36,856 nt of DNA, taken from positions 1 to 36,856 of the forward strand of contig RAZA01000038.1 in assembly GCA_003612485.1 (NCBI GenBank). The letters are read 5' to 3'. This DNA is from a bacterium D16-50 (GTDB taxonomy: Bacteria > Bacillota > Clostridia > Lachnospirales > Lachnospiraceae). Made by a program: the position numbers and the translations under genes. Positions 1-8,200 of the stretch are shown here, piece by piece; positions within the stretch are counted from its first letter, which is position 1, and each line of letters starts with the position of its first letter. A model generated the notes under the pieces. The model saw nothing but the letters and a program-made list of their open reading frames with translations, searched no databases and was not told the origin of the DNA.

Positions 1-179
1 AGTTATTTTATCATAAATATGCTGAAAAGTCAGTAAAATCAATGGTTTACAGACTTAAAAAGCAGACACTAAATAAATCTTTATATTTTCTACGGTTCTC
101 TCCTTATGTCCACGGTTTATACTTAAGCCATCAAATAACAGCACAGCATCTTGAATTTATGACATAGGGAGGATTTTAT

Positions 180-818
180 ATGTGGAAATTTTTAAGAGAA
201 TACATCAAAGCTCCAAACACTATTGGAGCTGTCGCTCCCAGCAGCAAACGTCTGGCAGCTGCCATGACCGCTTGGATCGATTTCGATAAAGCGAAGTGTA
301 TTGTAGAATATGGAGCCGGAACCGGCATTTTTACCCGGGAAGTGTGCGCGAAAAAGAGACCCGACACAGTTTATATTGTGATTGAACAAAATGACCGTTT
401 TTACAGCATGCTCCAGAAACAATTTCATGGAGTGCCGGGTGTAGTACTGATCCATGGAGATGCCGGAAACGTCTGCAGCTTTTTAAAAAAGCAGGGCTTC
501 CCCCATGCGGATCATATTATTTCCGGCCTGCCCTTTACCTCCCTGCCGGAGCCTGTGTCCCGCAGGATATTATCCCAGACTCAAAAAGCTGTCGGAGCAA
601 ACGGTGTATTTACTACCTTCCAGTATACTCTGCTCCGCAGGCAGTTTCTGGAGGAATACTTCAATATCCGGAAAATTGTACGCATCTGGCGCAATCTGCC
701 CCCGGCATATGTACTGAATATGAAATTAAAATGCAGTGAAACGGATATAAACGTTACTATGAACGGCCCCCAGACTGCGAAAAGCAACAATATAAACTGC
801 TATAGGGAGGGTTTATGA
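180..818 (+). CDS. Phospholipid N-methyltransferase-like SAM-dependent methyltransferase
   Basis: 212 residues. A class I SAM-binding motif lies at about residues 42-55 (VEYGAGTGIFTREV). A later SGLPFTSLP segment is the form of motif IV seen in PmtA/KsgA-like methyltransferases, which suggests a lipid or other amphiphilic substrate at the membrane face. The start is the ATG at 180, preceded by GGGAGGA with about 6 bases spacing. The stop overlaps the next start (ATGA), so it is translationally coupled to the membrane protein and two-component genes downstream. From family knowledge, such enzymes next to VanRS-like regulators fit an envelope-modification role. The actual substrate is not visible from sequence, and an rRNA-dimethylase-like role is the main alternative. 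Confidence 0.8.
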   Translation: MWKFLREYIKAPNTIGAVAPSSKRLAAAMTAWIDFDKAKCIVEYGAGTGIFTREVCAKKRPDTVYIVIEQNDRFYSMLQKQFHGVPGVVLIHGDAGNVCSFLKKQGFPHADHIISGLPFTSLPEPVSRRILSQTQKAVGANGVFTTFQYTLLRRQFLEEYFNIRKIVRIWRNLPPAYVLNMKLKCSETDINVTMNGPQTAKSNNINCYREGL

Positions 819-1366
819 TGTGTTTCATTTATTTTATTCTATGTGTGCTTCTCCCCATATGTATTCCGGTACCAGAGGCCGCAGTGGTGCTGTGGGGAAC
901 GGATCATATCGGCAGTCTGCAAGCTTTTTTACTTGGTGTCACAGGTTCCGTGCTGGGCCTTGCAATTATGTATGCCTTGTCTTCAATGGCAACGTGCCGC
1001 ATTTTTAAGGGCAAAAAAGAAAGGCGGCAGGCCTTTTGGCTGCAGCGGCTGACACAGCAGCACCGCTGTCAGGCTCTGGGTATACTATTGATCGTTCCTC
1101 TGGTATCCGATGAGGTAATATGCGCAGGCTCTGCTCTTTTAAAAATACCCTTGTTCCAGTTCCTGAAAATTGGTATAATTGCTAAAATCATATCTGTCGG
1201 AATGATTTCCTTTTCAGGTTCATTCGGCGTCTTATGCGGTCTGGAACACTGGCAGATCATTGCCGCTGAGCTTCTAATGATGTTTCTTGCTTCGGCAGGC
1301 CTGCAGTATTTTTGCAAAGAGGAGGATGCAAAAAGAAATCATGAAAGAGTTTATACTGATCATTGA
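815..1366 (+). CDS. Small VTT/DedA-like integral membrane protein
   Basis: 183 residues with several hydrophobic segments (about 3-23, 35-55, 83-100, 110-135 and 140-162) and a basic loop around residues 62-75. The pattern of two re-entrant-like hydrophobic stretches around LLIVPLVSDEVICAG resembles the VTT/DedA or small-multidrug-export type of membrane protein, but this is a weak resemblance. It starts in the 4-base ATGA overlap with the methyltransferase and its 3' end overlaps the response regulator region. It probably acts with the methyltransferase at the membrane. No catalytic residue can be assigned. Confidence 0.65.
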   Translation: MMCFIYFILCVLLPICIPVPEAAVVLWGTDHIGSLQAFLLGVTGSVLGLAIMYALSSMATCRIFKGKKERRQAFWLQRLTQQHRCQALGILLIVPLVSDEVICAGSALLKIPLFQFLKIGIIAKIISVGMISFSGSFGVLCGLEHWQIIAAELLMMFLASAGLQYFCKEEDAKRNHERVYTDH

Positions 1367-2024
1367 TGATGATAAAGATATCTGTAAACTTTTGGGCATC
1401 TATCTGGGAAATGAGGGCTACCGCTACCTTGCCTGCGAAAATGCCAGAAAAGCTATGGATGTACTGGAACACTATCAGGTAGATCTGATCCTTCTGGATG
1501 TGATGATGCCAGAAATTGACGGTATCAGCGCCTGCCTCAAAATCAGGGAAACGAACAAAATGCCAATTATCTTCATGTCAGCCAAGTCAGAAGATATGGA
1601 TATCATACAAGGACTCACAGCCGGCGGTGATGATTATGTGACCAAGCCTTTCAAACCCATTGAGCTTCTTACCCGCATTAAGGCCCAGCTCCGCCGCTAT
1701 AAGCAGTACAATGAGACAAAAATGCCGGCACATACGCTTCAGACGGATGACCTGATGGTAGATACCAAAAGCCGTCAGGTCTGGGTAAACGGGCGTGAAG
1801 TCCGGCTGACCCGCAAGGAGTACGATATTCTGGAATATATGCTGCGAAACCGGGGACAAGTACTGGCGATGTCCCAGATTTATGAAGCGGTGTGGCACGA
1901 AGAGTTTTTTCACTCAGAAAATGCAGTGATGATGCATATTGCAAATCTGCGCAGCAAATTGAACTGGGACGGTGTGCATCCGGATTTTATCAGAACATGC
2001 TGGGGAAGGGGGTATCAGATATGA
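1341..2024 (+). CDS. VanR/OmpR-family response regulator
   Basis: 227 residues from the chosen ATG. The N-terminal receiver domain has the acidic pocket (IIDDD, residues 7-11), the phospho-acceptor Asp53 in LLDVMMPEIDG, and the conserved TKPF lysine near residue 100. The C-terminal half is an OmpR/PhoB winged helix with the RLTRKEYDILEYML and RTCWGRGYQI signatures. Two in-frame ATGs follow GGAGG at 1321-1325. The one at 1326 touches the ribosome binding site, so 1341 (15 bases away) is preferred, though the spacing is long. Its stop overlaps the kinase start as ATGA. It presumably controls its own operon; no operator was identified. Confidence 0.93.
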   Translation: MKEFILIIDDDKDICKLLGIYLGNEGYRYLACENARKAMDVLEHYQVDLILLDVMMPEIDGISACLKIRETNKMPIIFMSAKSEDMDIIQGLTAGGDDYVTKPFKPIELLTRIKAQLRRYKQYNETKMPAHTLQTDDLMVDTKSRQVWVNGREVRLTRKEYDILEYMLRNRGQVLAMSQIYEAVWHEEFFHSENAVMMHIANLRSKLNWDGVHPDFIRTCWGRGYQI

Positions 2025-3196
2025 CAGACTGGAGAATGATTCCTGACTATATCCTGATCAACAGCATTGTCATTGCCGGGACAATTCTGGTACTTTTTCT
2101 GGTTTACAAGAGATTGTCAGTATCTTTCAGAAAACGCCTTACGGCATATTTTCTGAGAGCCGCCTATCATTCCCTTGTTATCAGTCTGATTGTACTGGCT
2201 GCGGAATATATGCTGTTTTATTATGGGCTGAGGGAATTTTTCTATCATATGGGCTCACAGTATGGCGCTGCCGCTGAATACCTTCATACTGTACTAACAG
2301 CAGCGCCCCCTCTGGTATGCTTTGTGTTGTCCTTTTCTGTCAGGATCAACCGCAAAGTAAAATACGTGGAGTATCTTTCTCAGGAAATCCAGCTAATCCG
2401 TGAAGAAGGCTTTGGAAGAACTATGGAACTGCAGGGCAATGATGAAATTACAGAACTATGCGCCAGCATCAATGAGATGTCCGTGCAGCTCAGCGAAAAA
2501 CAAGAACTCGAAAAGAAACAGCTGCAGAGTAAAAATGAACTGATCACCAATGTCTCCCACGACCTGCGCAGTCCCCTCACTTCCATTATCGGCTATGTGG
2601 ATCTGTTAAAGCAGACAGGACCACAAGACCAGCAGCGGTTCGCTGAATATATTGAGGTGGTGGAACGCCGCCTGACGGGACTGAACGTGCTGATCAATGA
2701 GCTGTTTGAATATACAAAACTAAACTCTGCCGAAAAGATCCCTGATATGGAGCGGATGGATGTAATAGGATTATTGCGCCACGTCCTTTATGAACATAAA
2801 GTGCTGATGGAGGCAAATGGACTGACACTTTTCTGGCAGATAAAAACAGAATCCTATACAACCAACATCAATACACACCAAATGGTTAGGGTATTCCAAA
2901 ACTTGCTCGACAATGCCCGCAGATATGCCGACAAATCTGCTCCTGTAACAGTAACGGCAGAAACAGAGCTCACCGGCCAGCTCCATATCTGCATTGCAAA
3001 TCAGGCAGCAGATACCAGTGGGCTGAACCCTGATCAAATGTTTGAACGCTTCTATCGCGGGGATCAGGCCAGAAGTGATACTCAAAGCTCCGGGCTTGGG
3101 CTTGCCATTGCAAAGCGTATTGTGCAGCTCCATGGAGGTCGGATCAGTGCTTCGCTGCTGGGACAGAAGCTATCCATCCATTTATTTCTCAAATGA
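2021..3196 (+). CDS. VanS-like membrane sensor histidine kinase
   Basis: 391 residues from the ATG at 2021 in the ATGA overlap with the regulator. The longer upstream reading frame lies inside the regulator gene and is not used. About three hydrophobic segments in the first 110 residues give a membrane sensor with little extracellular domain. The H-box (NVSHDLRSPLTSIIGY), N-box (QNLLDNARRYA), FYRGDQAR and the G-box SSGLGLAIAKRIVQLHGG are all present, so dimerisation and ATP-binding parts look complete. It is the cognate partner of the preceding response regulator. The absence of a large sensor domain suggests a membrane-perturbation or lipid-intermediate signal (inference). Confidence 0.93.
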   Translation: MTDWRMIPDYILINSIVIAGTILVLFLVYKRLSVSFRKRLTAYFLRAAYHSLVISLIVLAAEYMLFYYGLREFFYHMGSQYGAAAEYLHTVLTAAPPLVCFVLSFSVRINRKVKYVEYLSQEIQLIREEGFGRTMELQGNDEITELCASINEMSVQLSEKQELEKKQLQSKNELITNVSHDLRSPLTSIIGYVDLLKQTGPQDQQRFAEYIEVVERRLTGLNVLINELFEYTKLNSAEKIPDMERMDVIGLLRHVLYEHKVLMEANGLTLFWQIKTESYTTNINTHQMVRVFQNLLDNARRYADKSAPVTVTAETELTGQLHICIANQAADTSGLNPDQMFERFYRGDQARSDTQSSGLGLAIAKRIVQLHGGRISASLLGQKLSIHLFLK

Positions 3197-3211
3197 ATCA
3201 AACGAAACAAG

Positions 3212-3370
3212 TCAATTCATTATATCCATTACAGTCTCTAAAAACAGCCTGATACACTGTTTCAGTTCATCCGCTGCATCCTCCAAACCAAGGTACGTAT
3301 GGGTATTCGGCGTCAGTCCGCAGAATTCCGATATACCCATCCTTGTTGGGAGAAGGTTGTAGGCCGCTTC
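3212..3370 (-). pseudogene. Unidentified C-terminal gene fragment
   Basis: In one minus-strand frame an open stretch reads through LLPTRMGISEF, then GLTPNTHTYLGLEDAADEL and finishes FLETVMDIMN at a stop near 3212. It looks like a genuine protein C-terminus by composition. It has no start codon and abuts a histidine kinase fragment in another frame, so it is probably a leftover of a deleted gene. I do not recognise the family. Confidence 0.3.
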
Positions 3371-3392
3371 GTAATACTAATAATAAACATTC

Positions 3393-3500
3393 TGTCCGGC
3401 GGCTACGGGATGTATCAACCCGATAAAATGCTTCAAATAATTTAGGAAGAGCTTCTTCCGGAATATGCGCATCACTCATTTTGCATTTATTATACTTAAT
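3393..3500 (-). pseudogene. Histidine kinase ATPase-domain fragment
   Basis: The minus strand encodes HIPEEALPKLFEAFYRVD followed by TSRSR, which is the F-box region of a HATPase_c domain of a VanS/Kin-type sensor kinase. The H-box and N-box upstream, and the GLGL box downstream, are missing, and the frame runs into unrelated sequence. It is a short remnant of a second sensor kinase, on the strand opposite to the intact kinase at 2021-3196 and therefore not simply a repeat of its end. Confidence 0.6.
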
Positions 3501-3565
3501 TCAGGTTCTTTGGGCATGAAAACCGGAAAGCACTCCGGCAAGCATCGGCAATTCCGACATGTTCC

Positions 3566-4522
3566 TCACCTCCACACTCCAGTGGCTGCAGAACATGCGT
3601 CCTCCGAACACATTGCGCCCTTTCGTGCACTGTTTGACTTGTCCGAACGGTTATTTCTTCTTATCTGTTCATGGTAAAAATAATTGACAATCACGGGCGG
3701 GGCGCTAAATTCCCGTGATATCCGGTCATCATTTGTCACATAGGCAAGCCCGTTTTCGGCGGCAAAAGCTTTACATTCTTTGTCAAGGGCTGTCCAATAG
3801 CTGCGGTCATTACAATCATATATTTCATGGTACAGAGGGTAAAGCTCCGGATATTTTTTGCGTATATAGTCCATAATGACGGTTTTGTAACCGCCCCGCA
3901 GGTTGAGGTTCTCCAACCAGATTAAATTGCATTGTGACATTGCCCGCCGGATAATCGCCTTTATATCCGTAATGCCGGGAAATATCGGGGAGATAAAGCA
4001 GGTAGTCCGCACACCTGCAAGGTAAAATGCTTTCATGGCGGCAAGCCGTCTTTCTATGGAAACGGACGTTTCCATATCCTCCCGGAAATGTTCGTCCAGC
4101 GTGTTAATAGACCACGAAACGCGGGCATCAGAAAACGTCTTTATCAGATCAAGGTCACGCAGGATTAAATCGGATTTTGTGGCAATGCTTAATTTTGCGC
4201 CGCTTCCCTTTAGCTGTTCCAGTAAAGCCCTTGTACGCCCATAGGTTTCTTCCTGAGGATTGTAGGGGTCAGTGACAGAACCGATAAACAGCTCCTTGTC
4301 TTTGTACTTTCCGGGGTTTTTGATTTCTTTCCAGTTTTTTATATCCAAGAAAGTCCCCCAGTCCTCCGTATGTCCCGTAAAGCGTTTCATAAAGGACGCA
4401 TAACAATATTTGCAGGCGTGGGTACACCCCACATACGGGTTTACAGAGTATTCACAAACGGGCAGATTTGATTTTGTAATGACGCTTTTCACGTCTATCT
4501 CATTGATAATTGGTTCGGTCAC
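3566..4522 (-). CDS. Radical SAM mobile pair protein B (SPL-like radical SAM)
   Basis: 318 residues. The [4Fe-4S]/SAM motif CTHACKYC (Cys33, Cys37, Cys40) sits near the N-terminus, followed by a TIM-barrel-like pattern with GSVTDPYNPQE and the ISPIFPGITD segment typical of SPL/elp3-like radical SAM proteins. The GTG start at 4522 has AGGAG about 8 bases before it and lies inside the 3' end of protein A (23-base overlap), so the two are translationally coupled. The pair with a MarR regulator matches the family named radical SAM mobile pair. The reaction is unknown. The last about 15 residues (SEDACSAATGVWR) may be a non-native tail created where unrelated DNA joins. Confidence 0.88.
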   Translation of the reverse strand: MTEPIINEIDVKSVITKSNLPVCEYSVNPYVGCTHACKYCYASFMKRFTGHTEDWGTFLDIKNWKEIKNPGKYKDKELFIGSVTDPYNPQEETYGRTRALLEQLKGSGAKLSIATKSDLILRDLDLIKTFSDARVSWSINTLDEHFREDMETSVSIERRLAAMKAFYLAGVRTTCFISPIFPGITDIKAIIRRAMSQCNLIWLENLNLRGGYKTVIMDYIRKKYPELYPLYHEIYDCNDRSYWTALDKECKAFAAENGLAYVTNDDRISREFSAPPVIVNYFYHEQIRRNNRSDKSNSARKGAMCSEDACSAATGVWR

Positions 4523-5327
4523 TTTTTTTCTCCTTTAAGAAAGATTTCTGCGCCCCCTGTATGATCGTGTCCTCCGGCTTTACCACGCCAAGCAGCAGGG
4601 GCGAAGCCTTATCATGGTATTTGTAGTTTTCAAATGCTTTCTGTGTATTCTTATTTGCGTAGCAGTATTTACAGCCATTCATACAAGTGTCATAAGCCCC
4701 TATGTCCCGGCTTTCGATACAATGGCAGCCCTGCCGGGTTCCCTTATGTTTTAAGTCCTTGAATATGATACCGTTGGCATTCCCCAGAATATCAAGCGTC
4801 ATGCAGCCGGAAGAACGGATATGGTAACGGGAAAAGTCGCCGTTTGTCCCGCAGGTCTGAATGGTAATGCCGTATTTTTTTGCAATTCCTCCAAGTCCTT
4901 GTGCCAGCGTGTCTATATCTTGTCCGGATAGGGGGATAAGCTCGGGCATATTGCTTTCCAGTTTTTTATACATTTCTACAAAGCTGAAAACGCAGCGGTC
5001 AATGTATGGGGAAAGCACCTTTGCCATACGCTCAAAGGTTTCTAAATGCCGCTTTATGGTGTATTCCTTTGTCAGCAGAACAAGGTCATACCTCCATGCA
5101 ATCCGCTGTTTTCCAACAATTTGGGACAGTCTGATCAAAGTTTCCATGCTTTCCTCTATGCCCGGAACGCCTGGCTCAATCTCTTTTCCATAAGCGGTAA
5201 TCGTGTAATGGAAGTAAGTATTAAAACGGTCTGTAATCTCATGCAGGCGTGGCAGAATAGGCTTATAATTCTTAGAGCAGAACACAACGCAGTCCACCGT
5301 GTCCGGGTGCAGTTCATAACGTGTCAC
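4500..5327 (-). CDS. Radical SAM mobile pair protein A (DUF1848), 5'-truncated
   Basis: 275 residues from a GTG. The DUF1848 core is clear: HPDTVDCVVFCSKNYKPILP, IAWRYDLVLLTKEY, TCGTNGD, and a CxxxCxxC cluster (Cys215, Cys219, Cys222) near the C-terminus. In the same frame upstream of the GTG the homology continues for about 9 more codons (RNPLFPNK) and then changes into unrelated sequence with a stop near 5378. The usual beginning (about 30 residues with the RTDIPA-type motif) is absent. A GGAGGT lies at 5370-5375 but no good start follows it in frame. The protein is probably inactive or made only as a shortened form from the GTG, while protein B remains intact. A 208-base gap separates it from marR. 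Confidence 0.75.
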   Translation of the reverse strand: MTRYELHPDTVDCVVFCSKNYKPILPRLHEITDRFNTYFHYTITAYGKEIEPGVPGIEESMETLIRLSQIVGKQRIAWRYDLVLLTKEYTIKRHLETFERMAKVLSPYIDRCVFSFVEMYKKLESNMPELIPLSGQDIDTLAQGLGGIAKKYGITIQTCGTNGDFSRYHIRSSGCMTLDILGNANGIIFKDLKHKGTRQGCHCIESRDIGAYDTCMNGCKYCYANKNTQKAFENYKYHDKASPLLLGVVKPEDTIIQGAQKSFLKEKKSDRTNYQ

Positions 5328-5535
5328 TTTGTTTGGAAATAATGGGTTGCGTGAAAGATTTTCAGCTTTACCTCCGTTTTACCAGTTTCCAAAATGCAGC
5401 GCATTTTTATCAGACACTCCACCTGCTTTAAAACGGCAGCGTCCTTTGCGGGATAGCTAAAACCGATATAGCTGAGATTATATAGCCTTTCGGCGCATGA
5501 ACCGCTTCCCAAGCCTGCAAGCTAAAATTCCATGG
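5324..5535 (-). other. Junction sequence between marR and radical SAM gene A
   Basis: This stretch replaces the expected 5' end of radical SAM protein A. One frame is open for 62 codons (beginning MGSGSCAERLYN and ending ATHYFQTK) but resembles no family I know, and its end lies over the A coding sequence in another frame. It is best read as the scar of a deletion or insertion rather than a gene. Confidence 0.45.
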
Positions 5536-5994
5536 TTATTTATCATCCTTGATTTCCTCAAATTTCTTCTTCATCGAATCAGAAAACAATGCAGTAATGC
5601 GTACCAGTTCCACAATGTCCCTATCTTCTAATTCAGCCATAGCATCAATCTCGGCACTGGCGGCAGGCGGGATAATATTATTTGTGTATTCTCTGCCCCT
5701 ATCTGTAAAACGAACAATTTTGTTTCGGCGGTCGCTTTCTGCTTCTGAAAGTGATAGATACCCCAATTTCCAAAACTTTTTGATGATTGCGCTTATGGTC
5801 TGCTTTGTGGCGGACAACCGTTCGCATATTTCTGATTGCAGGCAGCCGTCCTCTGCGAACCAGATTAAATCAAGCACAAACAATTCTTTTGCAGTTAAAT
5901 TGTGCTTTCTTGCGTGTAATTCGTAGGCCGCAAACTGCACATCTCGTAGTCTGCAGTATTGATTTACATAGGTTCTTACTTCTTCTCTGTTCAT
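5536..5994 (-). CDS. MarR-family regulator of the radical SAM mobile pair
   Basis: 152 residues. The central winged helix has a recognition helix around RLSATKQTISAIIKKFWKLG and the MarR wing SEAESDRRNKIVRFTDRGREY. N- and C-terminal helices would form the dimer interface. The ATG at 5994 follows GAGGGGG. The gene lies directly upstream of the radical SAM pair on the same strand, as is known for this mobile unit, and has its own consensus promoter with palindromes just downstream (6009-6036), so it is probably autoregulated and may control the pair. The effector is unknown. Confidence 0.9.
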   Translation of the reverse strand: MNREEVRTYVNQYCRLRDVQFAAYELHARKHNLTAKELFVLDLIWFAEDGCLQSEICERLSATKQTISAIIKKFWKLGYLSLSEAESDRRNKIVRFTDRGREYTNNIIPPAASAEIDAMAELEDRDIVELVRITALFSDSMKKKFEEIKDDK

Positions 5995-6008
5995 AAATCC
6001 CCCTCATT

Positions 6009-6036
6009 CAAATATTTGATAGTCTAATATTTGACT
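6009..6036. promoter_or_regulatory. Likely MarR operator palindromes
   Basis: Two adjacent symmetric sequences lie between the -10 box and the marR start: a perfect 10-base palindrome (caaatatttg, 6009-6018) and an imperfect one with AGTC/GACT ends (6021-6036). The position downstream of the -10 fits repression by the adjacent MarR protein. Confidence 0.5.
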
Positions 6037-6038
6037 TT

Positions 6039-6067
6039 ATAATACCAGAGTTATTTGAAATAGTCAA
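6039..6067 (-). promoter_or_regulatory. Sigma-70-type promoter of marR
   Basis: On the minus strand TTGACT (6067-6062) and TATTAT (6044-6039) are separated by 17 bases, upstream of marR and its ribosome binding site. Confidence 0.7.
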
Positions 6068-6113
6068 TATGGTTTGCCCGCCAACTGCTTTTATCCTAAT
6101 CATGGATATTTCC

Positions 6114-6761
6114 CTATAAAGTTTTCCTTTTTATTACCCAAAGCTCTATGAGAGACAAGACAGCACTGAATAATAGGCAGATACCAATGTGCACAATTGC
6201 GTTGCTATTAAACATGATGATCTGAAAAAATTGAGCCAAAACATCCCGCAAGGGTGCAATCGGTGTGAAAATGCAAATAACAACAGCCAATACTGCGTCT
6301 GTCAGCCATCCATACCAATGCTGCTGCATAGATAACAGCACATGAAGAAAAACCATAACAAACAGCAAAAAGAACATCTGCTGTAATCCCGCAACAACAA
6401 TCCCATTTTCTGTCCATTTACACACGTCCATCATATTAATAACTGTCTGTGCGGAATATACGGGGTCAACCAATAGATGTATTACTGTATTAAGCAGGGA
6501 AATGCAAAACGCAATAAAACCATAACTGATTAAACAAGCGAAACAGTAATCTTTTTTATTTGCTCCTAAATGCATTAACTTTGTGAAATCATAAAACACT
6601 AAAAAGAATGGAGACAGAACAGCAAGCAGCCAAGTATAATTTCCGTTACTTAAAACAACATCGCCAGAAGATGTGGCACAAAGTACCACAAGAGCCGTAA
6701 TGATAAAACTAATCTTATTGCTTGCAAATAAACGTTTTACAATTGCAAAAACAGCTTTCAT
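6114..6761 (-). CDS. ABC-2-type transporter permease
   Basis: 215 residues with about six hydrophobic segments spread over its length and short charged loops, as in the small permeases of Gram-positive ABC exporters. The ATG overlaps the end of the ATPase gene (ATGA at 6758-6761), so the two are coupled. No substrate can be read. Its partner ATPase lacks the Walker A region, so the transporter is unlikely to work unless an intact ATPase is provided elsewhere. A family assignment below ABC-2-like permease is not possible. Confidence 0.7.
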   Translation of the reverse strand: MKAVFAIVKRLFASNKISFIITALVVLCATSSGDVVLSNGNYTWLLAVLSPFFLVFYDFTKLMHLGANKKDYCFACLISYGFIAFCISLLNTVIHLLVDPVYSAQTVINMMDVCKWTENGIVVAGLQQMFFLLFVMVFLHVLLSMQQHWYGWLTDAVLAVVICIFTPIAPLRDVLAQFFQIIMFNSNAIVHIGICLLFSAVLSLIELWVIKRKTL

Positions 6762-7291
6762 CTTGTCGTACCTCCCTTATGCCCCACCATTTGTATAAAG
6801 AAATCCTGCAAAGACAGCGGGCGAATTTCCAATGAAGCTGTCTGCTCTGGCGGGTTGTCAAAGATATAAGTTGTTACAAGACCGCCAATGATATCTTGAC
6901 CAATGATATTCAGATTTTGAGTTGCCGCCTGCACATCTTTTTGAAGTCCGCTAATACTAAAAGCCTTTGTTTCAACTGATTGCAAAGTATCAAAGAAGCG
7001 TACACTGCCCTTATCAATAATGATTAACTTTTGAATTGTTTTTGCAATTTCCTCAATGATATGTGTTGACACAATAATAATACGGGGGTGCTTCCGAAAA
7101 CTCTCTGCCAGCATATTGTAAAACTCAACACGCATAATGGCGTCGAAGCCAAGGATAGGTTCATCTAAAAGAACAACGCTTTTATTATTTGCCAAACAGA
7201 TAATTGTGGAAACCATTGTTTTCATGCCAAGAGAAAGGTGAAATACTGTTGCTTGCCCATACTGCTTTGTTACTTGTTTGAATGCTATCAT
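6758..7291 (-). CDS. ABC transporter ATP-binding protein with internal deletion (no Walker A)
   Basis: 177 residues where about 280-290 are usual. It begins normally (MIAFKQVTKQYGQA) and then passes directly into the signature-like SLGMKTMVSTI, Walker B (VVLLDEP, about residues 39-45) and the H-loop (IIVSTH). The Walker A P-loop and Q-loop, around 90-100 residues, are missing although the reading frame is kept. It cannot bind ATP in the normal way, so it is a functional pseudogene or at most a regulatory remnant. The start at 7291 has AGGAGG nine bases upstream. It is transcribed from a MerR-type promoter and coupled to the permease. Confidence 0.8.
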   Translation of the reverse strand: MIAFKQVTKQYGQATVFHLSLGMKTMVSTIICLANNKSVVLLDEPILGFDAIMRVEFYNMLAESFRKHPRIIIVSTHIIEEIAKTIQKLIIIDKGSVRFFDTLQSVETKAFSISGLQKDVQAATQNLNIIGQDIIGGLVTTYIFDNPPEQTASLEIRPLSLQDFFIQMVGHKGGTTR

Positions 7292-7325
7292 GCAACTATT
7301 CCTCCTATTACCTTTGGCATAGGCA

Positions 7326-7354
7326 TTGATTTTCGTAATTCCCTATGCTAAAAT
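7326..7354 (+). promoter_or_regulatory. Promoter of merR
   Basis: TTGATT (7326-7331), a 17-base spacer and TAAAAT (7349-7354) precede the MerR gene. This promoter runs divergently and lies next to the ABC promoter. Confidence 0.55.
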
Positions 7355-7356
7355 TA

Positions 7357-7387
7357 ATTATAAACTTTTGTGTTACACAAAAGTCAA
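7357..7387 (-). promoter_or_regulatory. MerR-type promoter of the ABC genes (19-base spacer)
   Basis: On the minus strand TTGACT (7387-7382) and TATAAT (7362-7357) are separated by 19 bases instead of 17. The spacer holds a perfect 9+3+9 palindrome (7364-7384, arms acttttgtg/cacaaaagt). Over-long spacers with an internal dyad are the hallmark of promoters that MerR proteins activate by DNA distortion. The adjacent divergent MerR gene is the obvious regulator. Confidence 0.8.
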
Positions 7388-7404
7388 GAGGAGAGAATCC
7401 AAAA

Positions 7405-8187
7405 ATGAAAAAATATTTATCCATCGGAGAAGCTGCAAAGGCTGTCCACACAACAAGCGAAACGCTGCGGCATTATGACCGTATCGGATTAGTGAAGCCA
7501 AGCCAAAAAGACGAATGCACGAATTACCGCTATTATACCGAGCATGATATTGTCTGGCTGAATACAGTACGGGCTTTGCAGCTTATGGATTTACCATTAC
7601 AAGAAATAAAAAAGGTTTTGGATTATGACAATCTGGAAGATACTATTGCTTTTTTAGCACAAGCAGAGAAAAAGGCAGATGAAAAGATTGCAGCGTTGCA
7701 ATACAGCAAGTCAAAAATCCAGTTGGCAAAAGCTGATTACGAAAAGAAATTACAAGAACGCGAAAATTTGAATGGTAATGTTATCAAAGATTATCCAGAA
7801 CGTGTTATTTTGTTGTCAGATACCTTAGAAATGCCAACACTTAATAATCTTTGGAACTATCTCAACCATTTCTACGGTAAAGTCACTCCCGCATTAAAAG
7901 AGCAGTTTACTTTTGAAGATTTAGCTGGTATTTATACTGAAAATAAAGTATCAAGGCTTTTTGCCACTTGTATTCGTTATGGAGAAATAGATGGGTTAAG
8001 GGTATTGCCAAAAGGAAAATACCTGTGTGCAAGCTGCACTGAGGAAAGCAGAGAGCAAACATTAAGTGAGGCAATAGAGATAGCCCGAATGAAATATAGC
8101 GTTGAGCCGATATTTACGGTACAGTTAATTATGGTGTCGAGCATTTTGCGCTGGAATTATGAAGTGCAAGTCTATATTGGGAGCTGA
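7405..8187 (+). CDS. MerR-family regulator with C-terminal effector domain
   Basis: 260 residues from the ATG at 7405, which follows GAGGAGA at suitable spacing; an open frame upstream to 7345 is ignored. The N-terminal MerR winged helix (YLSIGEAAKAVHTTSETLRHYDRIGLV, then NYRYYTEHDI) is followed by a long dimerisation helix (about residues 75-125) and a C-terminal effector-binding region ending LRWNYEVQVYIGS, as in MerR proteins that govern ABC exporters. I first suspected a frameshift near the end, but this ending is family-typical. It should activate the divergent ABC operon from the 19-base-spacer promoter. Confidence 0.9.
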   Translation: MKKYLSIGEAAKAVHTTSETLRHYDRIGLVKPSQKDECTNYRYYTEHDIVWLNTVRALQLMDLPLQEIKKVLDYDNLEDTIAFLAQAEKKADEKIAALQYSKSKIQLAKADYEKKLQERENLNGNVIKDYPERVILLSDTLEMPTLNNLWNYLNHFYGKVTPALKEQFTFEDLAGIYTENKVSRLFATCIRYGEIDGLRVLPKGKYLCASCTEESREQTLSEAIEIARMKYSVEPIFTVQLIMVSSILRWNYEVQVYIGS

Positions 8188-8200
8188 AACATCAAAAAAA

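Noticed and set aside
1892..2020. Longer start for the VanS-like kinase inside the response regulator
   Set aside because: The ATG at 2021 in the ATGA overlap gives the expected N-terminus; the extra residues are regulator sequence in another frame.
8100..8187. Apparent frameshift at the end of the MerR gene, because another frame reads NYGVEHFALEL
   Set aside because: The annotated frame ends in a LRWNYEVQVYIGS-type tail that is typical of MerR proteins controlling ABC exporters.
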